Below, piece by piece: positions 7,667 to 15,620 of a DNA stretch of 15,620 nt (its first letter is position 1; every line of letters begins with the position of its first letter). The notes under the pieces are model-generated. The model saw only the letters and a program-made list of their open reading frames with translations. It searched no databases and was not told where the DNA came from. Position numbers and translations under genes: made by a program. The DNA lies in assembly GCA_027731885.1 (NCBI GenBank), contig JAQCAO010000020.1, positions 1-15,620 on the forward strand. The letters run 5' to 3'. The DNA comes from Actinomycetota bacterium. Its GTDB lineage: Bacteria; Actinomycetota; Actinomycetes; Nanopelagicales; Nanopelagicaceae.

Positions 7667-8068
7667 TCGCGCGCTTTTGTAGATGCGATAGTCGAGCAAT
7701 CTCGCGCAGAGTATCCCGACGAATGTTGTGGAGTAATTCTCGGACCAGTTGGATCAGGAAAAGCAGAGCGCCTAAAAGCTATGGTTAATGTAGCGCACTC
7801 ACCAACTTTTTATGAGTTTGATCCAAAAGATTTACTTGCCTTATATCGAGAGGTGGATGACCGAGATGAAGAAATTGTCGTCATCTATCATTCTCACACC
7901 GAAACCGAGGCCTATCCATCTCGCACCGATATTGCCTATGCCGGCGAGCCAGGGGCGCATTATGTGCTGGTCTCTAGCCGCAAAGAGATCGCACCTGCGA
8001 TTGAATTTCGCTCATATCGCATAATTGATGGGGTAGTAACCGAGGAAGAAGTTTCAATTACCGATTAA
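7652..8068 (+). CDS. mec: Mec, JAMM/MPN+ metallopeptidase releasing cysteine from CysO-Cys
   Basis: This 138-residue protein has a complete JAMM zinc site: Glu24 in PDECCG, then HSH (H80, H82), seven residues, Ser90, two residues and Asp93. In Mycobacterium the homologous Mec removes cysteine from the C-terminus of the sulfur-carrier protein CysO after CysM has joined them. The order mec-cysO-cysM here is the same, which makes that function the best reading. The protein is cytosolic with no signal peptide. The start at 7652 gives a normal family N-terminus. A perfect inverted repeat brackets the start region. Confidence 0.92.
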   Translation: MTLVISRAFVDAIVEQSRAEYPDECCGVILGPVGSGKAERLKAMVNVAHSPTFYEFDPKDLLALYREVDDRDEEIVVIYHSHTETEAYPSRTDIAYAGEPGAHYVLVSSRKEIAPAIEFRSYRIIDGVVTEEEVSITD

Positions 8069-8081
8069 GGTATTTCTTCGC

Positions 8082-8087
8082 CATAAT
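8082..8087 (+). promoter_or_regulatory. Putative -10 element of leaderless cysO-cysM promoter
   Basis: CATAAT ends 6 nt before the cysO ATG, in the 25-bp gap after mec. No Shine-Dalgarno sequence is present. This suggests cysO-cysM can be transcribed independently of mec as a leaderless mRNA. The -35 is not recognisable. Confidence 0.4.
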
Positions 8088-8093
8088 GAAGCC

Positions 8094-9319
<1,226 letters not shown>

Positions 9320-9350
9320 ATCTCTACTGAATCTCTGTTAAAACTCAAGG

Positions 9351-9356
9351 TACTCT
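9351..9356 (+). promoter_or_regulatory. Putative -10 element of leaderless murI promoter
   Basis: TACTCT lies 7 nt before the murI GTG and 5 nt before an overlapping ATG that reads straight into TGA. No Shine-Dalgarno sequence is seen in the 44-bp gap after cysM. A repeated AATCTCT (9319-9325 and 9330-9336, 11 bp apart, one helical turn) lies where a -35 would sit. Confidence 0.4.
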
Positions 9357-9363
9357 TGCCTAT

Positions 9364-10167
9364 GTGAGTGATGCACCGATTGGAATATTTGATTCAGGAG
9401 TTGGCGGGTTAACCGTTGCTCGTGCAATTCTTGATCAACTTCCAAACGAATCAACTCTTTACATTGGAGACACCGCACGAGGTCCGTATGGTCCGCGCTC
9501 GCTCGCTGAAGTTAGAACTTACTCTTTAGAGACTTTAGATTATTTAGTCGAACAAGGCGTGAAAGCTCTTGTGATCGCTTGCAATACCGCCAGCGCTGCG
9601 ATGTTGCGCGATGCACGGGAGAGATACACAATTCCGGTAATCGAAGTTATTCAACCTGCGGTTCGACGCGCGGTTGCTGCTACACGTTCTGGTCGAATCG
9701 GTGTAATCGGTACTCAAGCAACTATCGACTCTAAGGCATATCTAGATGCTTTTGCCGCAGCGCCCCAATTGAAAATTACCTCAATCGCTTGTCCGCTCTT
9801 TGTGGAATATGTAGAGCGCGGGGAGACTTCAGGGGATGCAATCACAAAAATTGCGCGCGAATACTTAGCGCCAATGATGAAATCCGATGTCGACACTCTG
9901 GTATTGGGATGTACTCACTATCCACTGCTCACAGGCGTTATTTCCTACGTGATGGGCAACGAGGTATCCCTGGTGTCTAGCGCTGAAGAAACGGCCAAGG
10001 ATCTATATCGAAATTTAGTCGAGAACTCACTTCTGCGTGCGCCTGGCAAAACCCCCGCAACACATAACTTTTTAGCAACTGGTGATTCAGCGGCCTTTGA
10101 AGTTCTGGCACGACGATTCTTAGGACCTGAAGTAGGTTCTGTGCAGCACGTATCAAGCCTCAAGTGA
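9364..10167 (+). CDS. murI: Glutamate racemase (MurI)
   Basis: This 267-residue enzyme interconverts L- and D-glutamate, supplying D-Glu for peptidoglycan. The family N-terminus [14 protein letters not shown] (7-20) contains Asp10 and Ser11. The two catalytic cysteines are Cys73 in ACNTAS and Cys183 in LGCTHYPLL, with His185 beside the second. Length is normal. The GTG at 9364 is the start that fits the family; the ATG two bases earlier is followed at once by TGA. In mycobacteria murI sits in the same place after cysM, separated by a rhomboid-like gene that is missing here. The gene ends 41 bp before rph. Confidence 0.95.
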   Translation: MSDAPIGIFDSGVGGLTVARAILDQLPNESTLYIGDTARGPYGPRSLAEVRTYSLETLDYLVEQGVKALVIACNTASAAMLRDARERYTIPVIEVIQPAVRRAVAATRSGRIGVIGTQATIDSKAYLDAFAAAPQLKITSIACPLFVEYVERGETSGDAITKIAREYLAPMMKSDVDTLVLGCTHYPLLTGVISYVMGNEVSLVSSAEETAKDLYRNLVENSLLRAPGKTPATHNFLATGDSAAFEVLARRFLGPEVGSVQHVSSLK

Positions 10168-10189
10168 AAACTCAGATCAAACCCCTAGT

Positions 10190-10205
10190 TATAATGGATT
10201 GGAAG
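10190..10205 (+). promoter_or_regulatory. rph-rdgB promoter (consensus -10 TATAAT) and ribosome binding site GGAAG
   Basis: A perfect TATAAT at 10190-10195 lies 13 nt before the rph ATG, in the 41-bp gap after murI. GGAAG at 10201-10205 is 3 nt from the ATG, so any leader would be only a few bases long. No clear -35 is seen at 16-18 bp. This is the best -10 match in the window. Confidence 0.55.
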
Positions 10206-10208
10206 TAA

Positions 10209-10934
10209 ATGGCACGCATCGACGGAAGAAGAGAAGACCAACTTCGCGAAATAAAAATTACGCGCAAGTGGCTAGATCATGCCGAAGGTTCTGTTTTAGT
10301 TGAATTTGGAAAGACTCGCGTGCTCTGCGTCGCTTCATTTACTCCAGGTGTGCCACGTTGGCTCAAGGATTCCGGTAACGGATGGGTTACATCAGAATAT
10401 GCAATGTTGCCTCGTGCAACCCATACACGTTCAGACCGTGAGAGCGTTAAAGGAAAATTAGGTGGACGTACGCAAGAGATCTCTCGTTTGGTAGGACGTT
10501 CTTTGCGCGCCATTGTTGATATGAAAGAGCTCGGAGAAAATACCATCGTAATCGACTGTGATGTTTTGCAAGCAGATGGCGGAACTCGTACTGCGGCTAT
10601 CACTGGCGCATATGTTGCTTTAGCAGATGCAATCACTTGGGCAAAAGCGCAAGGTCACATCAAAGCAAACTCCAAACCATTGAGCGACTCGGTTGCTGCG
10701 GTCTCAGTTGGAATTATCAATGGCGTTCCGATGCTAGATCTTTGTTATGAAGAAGATGTAAGTGCGGATACAGATATGAATGTCGTCTGCAGTGGAGATG
10801 GAAGGTTTATTGAGGTTCAAGGAACGGCCGAAGGCGTGCCCTTTGATCGCAATTTACTTAATTCACTGCTTGATTTGGCCGTGGCGGGATGCGTAGAACT
10901 TGGAGAAATTCAGAAAGCAGCTCTTGCTAAGTGA
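10209..10934 (+). CDS. rph: Ribonuclease PH
   Basis: This 241-residue phosphorolytic 3'-5' exoribonuclease trims tRNA precursor 3' ends using inorganic phosphate and normally works as a hexamer. Key signatures are [20 protein letters not shown] at 74-93 (RNA-contact arginines), [20 protein letters not shown] at 116-135 with the phosphate-binding GTR at 125-127, and the acidic [17 protein letters not shown] at 177-193. Length is typical. The ATG is preceded by GGAAG and a consensus -10. The TGA overlaps the rdgB GTG (GTGA), so the two are coupled. The rph-rdgB pairing is common in bacteria and links RNA turnover with nucleotide-pool hygiene. Confidence 0.96.
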   Translation: MARIDGRREDQLREIKITRKWLDHAEGSVLVEFGKTRVLCVASFTPGVPRWLKDSGNGWVTSEYAMLPRATHTRSDRESVKGKLGGRTQEISRLVGRSLRAIVDMKELGENTIVIDCDVLQADGGTRTAAITGAYVALADAITWAKAQGHIKANSKPLSDSVAAVSVGIINGVPMLDLCYEEDVSADTDMNVVCSGDGRFIEVQGTAEGVPFDRNLLNSLLDLAVAGCVELGEIQKAALAK

Positions 10935-11551
10935 GTCCGCATAAATTAATTCTTGCGACTCAAAATAAAGGCAAGATTGAAGAATTCCGTCGCATACTCG
11001 ATGGTATTGCCGCCGGCAAAATTGATCTTCTCGGGCTTGAGCAGTTTCCTGATTTACACGATGTAGATGAGACGGGATCGACTTTTGAAGAGAACGCTCT
11101 TCTAAAGGCTCGCGCAGCGTCATTTGCAACCGGGATACCTGCGATTGCCGATGACAGTGGGTTATGTGTTGACTTTTTAAATGGCGCACCAGGAATCTTC
11201 TCTGCGCGTTGGGCAGGAAGGCACGGAGACGATAAAGCAAATACTGCAAAAGTTTTGGAATCCTTGATTGGAGTTCCTGATGAAAAACGCAGCGCGCATT
11301 TCACTTGCGTAGCTGCGCTGGTATTACCAGATGGTCGCTCCCACGTTGAAGAAGCACATTTCAAAGGTTGGATTTTGCATAGCCCCATCGGCGATCTCGG
11401 TTTTGGCTATGACCCAATCTTTAGACCTGAGGGGCTCGAGATTTCCAGCGCACAAATGAGCGCAGAAGAGAAAGATGCAATAAGCCATCGCGGGAAATCA
11501 CTCCGCGCTATCGCACCGCATGTCATCAATTTGCTTAACTCCCTAGGCTAA
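10931..11551 (+). CDS. rdgB: Non-canonical purine NTP pyrophosphatase (RdgB/HAM1)
   Basis: This 206-residue enzyme hydrolyses XTP, ITP and dITP to monophosphates, keeping deaminated purines out of DNA and RNA. The Ham1 family motifs are present: [12 protein letters not shown] at 8-19, [10 protein letters not shown] at 51-60, [20 protein letters not shown] at 73-92 with the metal- and base-handling Asp74-Asp75, GFGYDPIF at 157-164 and SHRGKSLRA at 185-193. The start is GTG at 10931, overlapping the rph stop by 4 bp; no ATG nearby fits. It ends 43 bp before the lysine-rich protein gene. Confidence 0.96.
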   Translation: MSPHKLILATQNKGKIEEFRRILDGIAAGKIDLLGLEQFPDLHDVDETGSTFEENALLKARAASFATGIPAIADDSGLCVDFLNGAPGIFSARWAGRHGDDKANTAKVLESLIGVPDEKRSAHFTCVAALVLPDGRSHVEEAHFKGWILHSPIGDLGFGYDPIFRPEGLEISSAQMSAEEKDAISHRGKSLRAIAPHVINLLNSLG

Positions 11552-11580
11552 ACTTGGCCTATACGAGTTCGCTCAATCCT

Positions 11581-11587
11581 GAAGGAG
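11581..11587 (+). promoter_or_regulatory. Strong Shine-Dalgarno site of the lysine-rich protein
   Basis: GAAGGAG lies 7 nt before the GTG at 11595. It is the clearest ribosome binding site in the window and settles the GTG start. Upstream, TATACG at 11560-11565 is a weak -10 candidate that would give a leader of roughly 20 nt. Confidence 0.75.
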
Positions 11588-11594
11588 TTTAAAC

Positions 11595-12428
11595 GTGGCC
11601 GTTAAGAAGAAAGCAGCAGCTAAGAAAGTTGCCAAGAAAAAAGTAGTGAAGAAAGCTGTCGCCAAGAAAGCGCCTGCTAAGAAGAAGTCTGCAGCTAAGA
11701 AAGCAACCAAGAAAGCAACCAAGAAAGCGCCAGCTAAGAGAGTTGCTAAGAAAGCTCCTGCCAAGAAAAAGGTTGCAGCGAAGAAGGTAGCTAAGAAAGC
11801 GACCAAAAAATCTCCAACGAAGAAGTCAACTTCAGCGAGCGAAGTTGTTATTCCGCCAGTTCCACTGGGTGGGTCAAATAGCTCAACTCGTGTGAATGTA
11901 ACAACAACTCCTGCGCCAGTTAAGCAAGCGCCAGCAAAGCCAAGTTCCGCTCCAAAGCAAAGCACTTCACCGCGCGTTTTGATTGCCGCAGTTATCGGTA
12001 TTGCACTTCTTGCAATCGTTGTTATTTCTCGTCCAGCATCTGACTCAGATATCGCAGCACCTGCCGTAACACCTTCGGCAACCGAGTCGGCTGCCCCTGA
12101 AGTAACAGAAGAGCCAACTCCTGAAGCAGTTGCTGCAGTAGAAGCGCCGGGTCGCTTCATTGGAAACTGGAAAGATTCCACCAATTCAGTAATGGTGATT
12201 ACCTGGAGAGCACCCGCTGCAACAGCAGGGCTAACTGGATATAAGTTTGAAACTCGCTCCGGAATGGGTGAATGGACAGAGGCAGGAACATTCCCTGCAA
12301 CCCAACTTTCAGTTGAGTTAACTAAAGAATCAGCCGATAGTTCGACTTCATTCCGAGTCTCATCTATTTACTCAGATGGACAGATTGCAACTGCGAAGGC
12401 ATTTGGTTTCGCCGGTCAGTTCGCATAA
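11595..12428 (+). CDS. Lysine/alanine-rich (histone H1-like) membrane-anchored protein with extracytoplasmic FN3-like domain
   Basis: This 277-residue protein has three parts. Residues 3-79 are almost wholly Lys, Ala, Val, Thr and Pro in KKAxxKK units, like the tails of histone H1 or mycobacterial HupB, but no HU fold precedes them. A Pro/Ser/Thr linker leads to one hydrophobic helix, VLIAAVIGIALLAIVVI at 128-144. After a second acidic Pro/Ala/Thr linker, residues 185-272 look like a fibronectin-III-type beta sandwich (VMVITWRAP, YKFETRSG, TSFRVSSIYSDG). Positive-inside logic puts the cationic tail in the cytoplasm and the FN3-like part outside. No enzyme motif is visible. I infer nucleic-acid or ribosome binding by the tail at the membrane. 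The GTG start has a GAAGGAG site, and a strong terminator follows. An automatic 'histone-like' label would be misleading. Confidence 0.8.
   Translation: MAVKKKAAAKKVAKKKVVKKAVAKKAPAKKKSAAKKATKKATKKAPAKRVAKKAPAKKKVAAKKVAKKATKKSPTKKSTSASEVVIPPVPLGGSNSSTRVNVTTTPAPVKQAPAKPSSAPKQSTSPRVLIAAVIGIALLAIVVISRPASDSDIAAPAVTPSATESAAPEVTEEPTPEAVAAVEAPGRFIGNWKDSTNSVMVITWRAPAATAGLTGYKFETRSGMGEWTEAGTFPATQLSVELTKESADSSTSFRVSSIYSDGQIATAKAFGFAGQFA
11604..11831 (+). repeat. Low-complexity repeat region encoding KKA-type units
   Basis: The DNA is a degenerate array of AAGAAAGC-type units. The cleanest stretch is the 12-mer AAGAAAGCAACC, at 11697-11708 and 11709-11720, followed by a partial third copy at 11721-11731. 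Each 12-mer encodes Lys-Lys-Ala-Thr. Short A-runs (six A near 11637-11642) occur. Such arrays can change copy number by slippage in multiples of three without breaking the frame. Confidence 0.75.
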
Positions 12429-12442
12429 CTAGTTAATGATAG

Positions 12443-12480
12443 AAATTGCCTCAGCCAATGGCTGGGGCAATTTTTATTTT
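12443..12480 (+). terminator. Rho-independent terminator of the plus-strand run
   Basis: A 14-bp stem (12443-12456 with 12460-12473, one T:G wobble) closes on an AAT loop, and is followed by TT, A and a run of T. It starts 15 bp after the stop of the lysine-rich protein. In the opposite direction the stem is followed only by a weak T tract, so it may halt minus-strand transcription from the acyltransferase gene less well. Confidence 0.9.
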
Positions 12481-12507
12481 TAGACCAATCTCTAGACCGG
12501 ATTTAAA

Positions 12508-14262
12508 CTAAAGATAGTTAGAGATTGCAGCAACATATGCGCGCGCACCGGTTGGTACTAAGTGAACGCCATCTGGCGCAAAGTATTCAGGGCGTCCTGC
12601 TGAGATTTGGTCCCATCTGACCAGGTAAGCATTTGAATACATAGCGCTGATCTCGCTAATCAATTCATTATTTGCCTCACGCCAAGGGCGTGGGACTGCG
12701 GTATTTATAACAATTACCTTGGGCGCTGACTTTACCGCTTCAAAGATCGCTAAAACTTGTGCACGAGTTAGCGCATTGTTATTGCCAAGGTTGAATATAA
12801 CTGGCGAATTTGCAGCCAGAGGCAAGTCTCTGCGCATGACTTCTAATAGCTCGGGCGCTTGTCGGCCGACTCGAGCATTGATTATTGCTATTGGATGATC
12901 AACTTCGAGTAAGTAGCGAATTCCAAGAATTACTGAATCACCGGTAACCCAGATACCAGGTTTGGTTGGGTCAACAATTGGAACGATTACTGGCTTATCG
13001 GCCTCCTTAAGAACCTGCGCTAACTCTTGGTTCTTATCATCGGTTCGAACTATTGCACTTACGCTCACCGTCACTGAAGTAAGCAAGACTAGAGTTGTTA
13101 CAAATGCGACGGTAAATTTCTGTTTCTTACGAACTGCCTTAGTTCGATACTTAAGCCCGCTAAACCAGTAGGAAACGGCGCCGCTCCGAAATGGAAGTTC
13201 CACCAAACGCAGAGAAATGTCGGCCATGGCGAGAACGAGCAAAATTCTTAGTAAGAAGAGCGCCCAACCTTCGCCAGCTATATCAACTTGTGGGCGCGAG
13301 ATCTGAAAGATAACCCAGTGCCAGAGATAAATTGCATACGAGCGCTCACCAATCCAGAGCAAAACTTTGTTCCGAAGCAGTGGTGCAAATCTAGATGCCG
13401 GATGAACTATTGAAATTAAAATTGCAGTGCCGAATATTCCGGCGAGAGGAAAAGCTATTCTGTATAAAGTTGGATCTGACTCATCAATCAACGCAAATGT
13501 CGCAAGAATTCCAACAAATCCAAATACTCCAATCCCATCTATGAAATCTTGTGCTCGGCGAGAGACCTGCAGGCTAAAGTTTTGAGGAATCCAACTAACG
13601 GCAAGAGCTGCGCCAAGGAAAAGTCCGATGCTATGTGTATCTGTTCCGAAATAGACGTGGCTAACTGTGGATGTGTTTCCAGCATCTATTTGAAGAGAAA
13701 CTAACATTAGAGTTATTCCAGATATAGCAGCAATAATTAAGGCGGCGGCAGGGATAACCTTCTTGCCAAAGTACTTTAAAACTAAGAGCAGAATCAGCGG
13801 CCAAAGAAGATAGAACTGGGCTTCTACAGCCAGCGACCAGGTGTGCTGCAGTAGCGGGGGTCTTCCACTACTTTCGAAGTAATCCTGCTCGTTGAAAACC
13901 AACCACCAATTCATCCCGCCGAAGATTGAAAATGGTGCGTCAGTTAAAAACTTCTTAGTCGTGTCAGGAGCCCAGATTCCGATCACAATTGAAGTAATTA
14001 GAATCAAAAAAATTAGCGGCGGAAGCAGGCGCCGGATTCGCGCCATATAGAAATCTCGCAGATCTAATCCGCCGCGTTCTTGGATGGAGTCCAAGAGCAA
14101 CCTAGTTATTACATATCCAGAGATAACAAAGAAGAGATCAACGCCTAGAAATCCTCCTGGAATCCAAGTTATTCCTAAGTGATAGAGAACAACTGCAATA
14201 ACTGCAATGGCGCGCAGGCCATCAATGGCAGGGATATATTGGATACCGCGCGAGGTAGCCAC
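12508..14262 (-). CDS. Membrane acyltransferase (family 3, OafA-type) with C-terminal SGNH-like domain
   Basis: This 584-residue protein has an acyltransferase-3 membrane domain (about 8-405, some ten or eleven helices). It carries IDGLRAIAVIAVVLYHLG with His28, GFLGVDLFFVISGYVI at 37-52, RIRRLLP at 75-81 and QHTWSLAVEAQFYLLWP at 139-155. After a last helix (about 383-404), an extracytoplasmic SGNH-like domain shows GDS at 441-443, GNNN at 493-496 (the GxND block) and DGVHL at 564-568 with Asp564 and His567. Proteins of this plan O-acetylate surface sugars such as peptidoglycan, lipid-linked glycans or exopolysaccharide; the substrate here is unknown. The start is GTG at 14262, only 5 bp after the DivIVA-like gene, so the two are co-transcribed. 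The gene converges on the plus-strand terminator. Confidence 0.9.
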   Translation of the reverse strand: MATSRGIQYIPAIDGLRAIAVIAVVLYHLGITWIPGGFLGVDLFFVISGYVITRLLLDSIQERGGLDLRDFYMARIRRLLPPLIFLILITSIVIGIWAPDTTKKFLTDAPFSIFGGMNWWLVFNEQDYFESSGRPPLLQHTWSLAVEAQFYLLWPLILLLVLKYFGKKVIPAAALIIAAISGITLMLVSLQIDAGNTSTVSHVYFGTDTHSIGLFLGAALAVSWIPQNFSLQVSRRAQDFIDGIGVFGFVGILATFALIDESDPTLYRIAFPLAGIFGTAILISIVHPASRFAPLLRNKVLLWIGERSYAIYLWHWVIFQISRPQVDIAGEGWALFLLRILLVLAMADISLRLVELPFRSGAVSYWFSGLKYRTKAVRKKQKFTVAFVTTLVLLTSVTVSVSAIVRTDDKNQELAQVLKEADKPVIVPIVDPTKPGIWVTGDSVILGIRYLLEVDHPIAIINARVGRQAPELLEVMRRDLPLAANSPVIFNLGNNNALTRAQVLAIFEAVKSAPKVIVINTAVPRPWREANNELISEISAMYSNAYLVRWDQISAGRPEYFAPDGVHLVPTGARAYVAAISNYL

Positions 14263-14267
14263 TTTAA

Positions 14268-15056
14268 TTACCGACGCTTAGCAGGTTTTTTCTTCGCAAC
14301 AGCCTTTTTATTTGGCGCGGCAAGAGCTGGTTTGGTGCGCTGACTAACAACTTTCTTTGGGCCAGTGTCGATAACCGAGTTATCGGCATTTAAATTCTCG
14401 GTCACGCTCTTATGTAATTCTGCTAAACGAGAATAGGCGCTATCTAAACGAGAGCGGCTCTGCGAAATTGCCTGCTCTGCGGCATCAAGTGATTGGGTTT
14501 GAATTCGATATAAACGTTCTGCTTCAGAGATAACACCACTCAACCATTGGCGATATTCACCGACTTCATTCGTTGCCTGAGCAATAATCCGCTCACCTTC
14601 ACGGCGAGCGGCCTGTGCCAACGTGGCAACTTCACGACGCTTTTCATCAAAGATAGTTTGCGCCTCGCGCTCGGCGCTGGAAAGTCTTTCAGCAGCCTCT
14701 GCCTCTGCCACATTTATATATTTACGGCCACGCGCTTCAGCGCCCGAGAGAATTGACCGCGCTTTTGTTTCAGCGCCTTCTAGGGCATCTTTTGCTTGCC
14801 GCGCCGCTTCCAAAGTAATTCGCTCTGATGTGGAGAGTGCCTTTGCCTCACGGCTTTGCGCCGATTTGATCATTGACATGGCGGTTTCAGTCGCCAAGAT
14901 TTCAAACTCTTCTTTACTCAAAGTTGTTATGTCGCGGCGGGAGCGCAGATCATTTAACTGTGATTCAAGTTCACGGATACGATCCACCGAAGATGGAGCA
15001 GCGCTTTCGCTCTCTTTAAATCCGACCCAATTAAGGAAATTCTTCTTCTCAGCCAT
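14268..15056 (-). CDS. DivIVA-like coiled-coil protein with basic C-terminal tail
   Basis: This 262-residue protein is mostly helical and coiled coil from about 23 to 220. It contains many Ala/Glu/Arg heptad-like repeats, such as GAETKARSILSGAEARGRKY (94-113) and AAERLSSAEREAQTIFDEKR (121-140), the style of actinobacterial DivIVA/Wag31 and cell-division initiation proteins. There is no signal peptide or membrane segment, so a cytoplasmic scaffold role is likely. The classical DivIVA N-terminal membrane-binding motif is not obvious, so the assignment is by style only; an ATP-synthase-b-like or generic coiled-coil protein is possible. The last 13 residues, KKAVAKKKPAKRR, closely match the tail of the lysine-rich membrane protein. 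The ATG at 15056 follows TAATCT by 6 nt. The acyltransferase gene follows at 5 bp. Confidence 0.65.
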   Translation of the reverse strand: MAEKKNFLNWVGFKESESAAPSSVDRIRELESQLNDLRSRRDITTLSKEEFEILATETAMSMIKSAQSREAKALSTSERITLEAARQAKDALEGAETKARSILSGAEARGRKYINVAEAEAAERLSSAEREAQTIFDEKRREVATLAQAARREGERIIAQATNEVGEYRQWLSGVISEAERLYRIQTQSLDAAEQAISQSRSRLDSAYSRLAELHKSVTENLNADNSVIDTGPKKVVSQRTKPALAAPNKKAVAKKKPAKRR

Positions 15057-15062
15057 GGGCCT

Positions 15063-15068
15063 AGATTA
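15063..15068 (-). promoter_or_regulatory. Putative -10 element of the DivIVA-like gene
   Basis: Read on the minus strand, TAATCT is followed by 6 nt and the ATG at 15056, again a leaderless layout. The hemolysin III gene ends 33 bp upstream on the same strand and no terminator hairpin is visible between them, so read-through is also possible. Confidence 0.45.
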
Positions 15069-15100
15069 GGGCAAAGTGGCGAACTCTAAAAGTGGGTGAT

Positions 15101-15620
15101 TTATTGGCGGTATATTGCGAATGAGACTGCTAGATATTGAGATACCCAAGCGGCGAGCACAAAGATATGGAATAGCTCGTGGAATCCGAAGTATTTGGCA
15201 TTTCGCCCCGGCTTCTTCAGGGCGTAGAAGATCGCTCCAACTGAATATAAAAGGCCTCCGATAATGATTGGGATTAAAACCCAGAATCCACCTTCTTTAT
15301 AGAGCTGCGGCGTGTATACAAGAGCGACCCAGCCGAGAAGCAAATAGTTGGCGACGTATAACCAGCGGGGAGCGTTGATCCAGAAAATGCGAATAGCCAC
15401 CCCTGCTAAAGCTCCCATCCAGACTACCGATAATAGAATTGTTCGATCGTTACCTTGCAATAAGGCAACAGCAAAAGGCGTATACGAGCCGGCAATAAGT
15501 AAATTTATATTGGCGTGATCCCAGCGACGCCAAATCTTCTTCTTTTCGGGTGACCACGGAACCCGATGATAAATTGCAGAGACGCTAAAGAGCATAATTG
15601 CGCTGATCGAATAAAGGGCA
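15101..15620 (-). CDS. Hemolysin III / PAQR-family membrane protein (TrhA-like), 5' end missing
   Basis: The visible part is about 172 residues. The frame stays open to the window edge, reading ALYSISAI before the first Met in view, which fits the family's first helices, so the true start lies beyond 15620. Several helices are visible. The conserved metal-site pattern of the family is present: SAIYHR near the start of the visible part, RRWDHANINLLIAGSYTPF next, and the late HELFH with two His four residues apart. Bacterial members of this family (YqfA/TrhA) are inner-membrane proteins linked to lipid homeostasis; actual haemolysis is not implied. The complete family length is about 210-220, so roughly 40-50 residues are missing. 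Confidence 0.9.
   Translation of the reverse strand, partial: ALYSISAIMLFSVSAIYHRVPWSPEKKKIWRRWDHANINLLIAGSYTPFAVALLQGNDRTILLSVVWMGALAGVAIRIFWINAPRWLYVANYLLLGWVALVYTPQLYKEGGFWVLIPIIIGGLLYSVGAIFYALKKPGRNAKYFGFHELFHIFVLAAWVSQYLAVSFAIYRQ

Noticed and set aside
11544..11561. TAGGC / GCCTA inverted repeat after rdgB
   Set aside because: Five pairs with an 8-base loop and no T tract; not a credible terminator.
11573..12184. A 203-codon Ala/Phe-rich open frame antisense to the lysine-rich gene
   Set aside because: It is the mirror of the AAG/GCN repeats (CTT/NGC codons), has no ribosome binding site or family resemblance, and crosses the real gene's linker.
12480..12500. TAGACC direct repeat and TCTAGA palindrome between the convergent genes
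   Set aside because: Six-base matches in an AT-rich gap with no stem and T-run structure; no support as a terminator or attachment site.
15101..15620. Reading the hemolysin III gene as a toxin
   Set aside because: The name is historical; the residues visible are the PAQR/TrhA metal-site pattern of a membrane housekeeping protein.

Overview
The window looks like a piece of chromosome from a streamlined, fairly low-GC actinobacterium. Three things suggest this. The clpS / DUF2017 / mec / cysO / cysM / murI / rph / rdgB order is an actinobacterial hallmark, known from the Mycobacterium Rv1331-Rv1341 region. There are actinobacterial-type proteins such as DUF3039 and a DivIVA-like coiled-coil protein. 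Coding is extremely dense: the longest gap between genes is 79 bp and many genes overlap. GC content is by eye in the mid-40s per cent (not computed), which together with the compactness fits freshwater acI / Nanopelagicales-type genomes. That placement is an inference from style and gene content, not a database result.

Layout. (1) 18-926, plus strand: trhO, a rhodanese-type tRNA U34 hydroxylase. (2) 923-4718, minus strand: an argF-pntAa-pntAb-pntB operon, with ornithine carbamoyltransferase leading a three-subunit proton-translocating transhydrogenase. Its last stop codon overlaps the trhO stop. (3) 4755-12428, plus strand: DUF3039 protein, secreted GH18 protein, clpS, DUF2017, mec, cysO, cysM, murI, rph, rdgB, and a lysine-rich membrane protein. 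A strong intrinsic terminator closes this run at about 12443-12480. (4) 12508-15056, minus strand: a DivIVA-like coiled-coil protein followed by a membrane acyltransferase with a C-terminal SGNH-like domain. (5) 15101-15620, minus strand: a hemolysin III / PAQR-family membrane protein whose 5' end lies outside the window.

How the genes work together. mec, cysO and cysM form the O-phosphoserine / CysO-thiocarboxylate route to cysteine. clpS and DUF2017 belong to N-degron proteolysis, or are at least always linked to it. murI supplies D-glutamate for peptidoglycan. rph and rdgB handle RNA 3' ends and nucleotide-pool cleaning. argF and pnt connect arginine synthesis and NADPH supply only by position. 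The right end is envelope-oriented, with a polar-scaffold-like protein, a surface acyltransferase and a membrane-anchored protein with a histone-H1-like tail.

Expression style. Six genes with no close upstream partner (trhO, argF, DUF3039, cysO, murI, the DivIVA-like gene) have a TAnnnT-like (CATAAT for cysO) -10 hexamer only 6-7 nt before the start codon and no Shine-Dalgarno sequence. This is the layout expected of leaderless mRNAs. The lysine-rich protein is the clear exception, with a GAAGGAG site. No RNA genes, insertion sequences, CRISPR arrays or prophage genes were seen, and no stretch over 300 bp lacks a gene.
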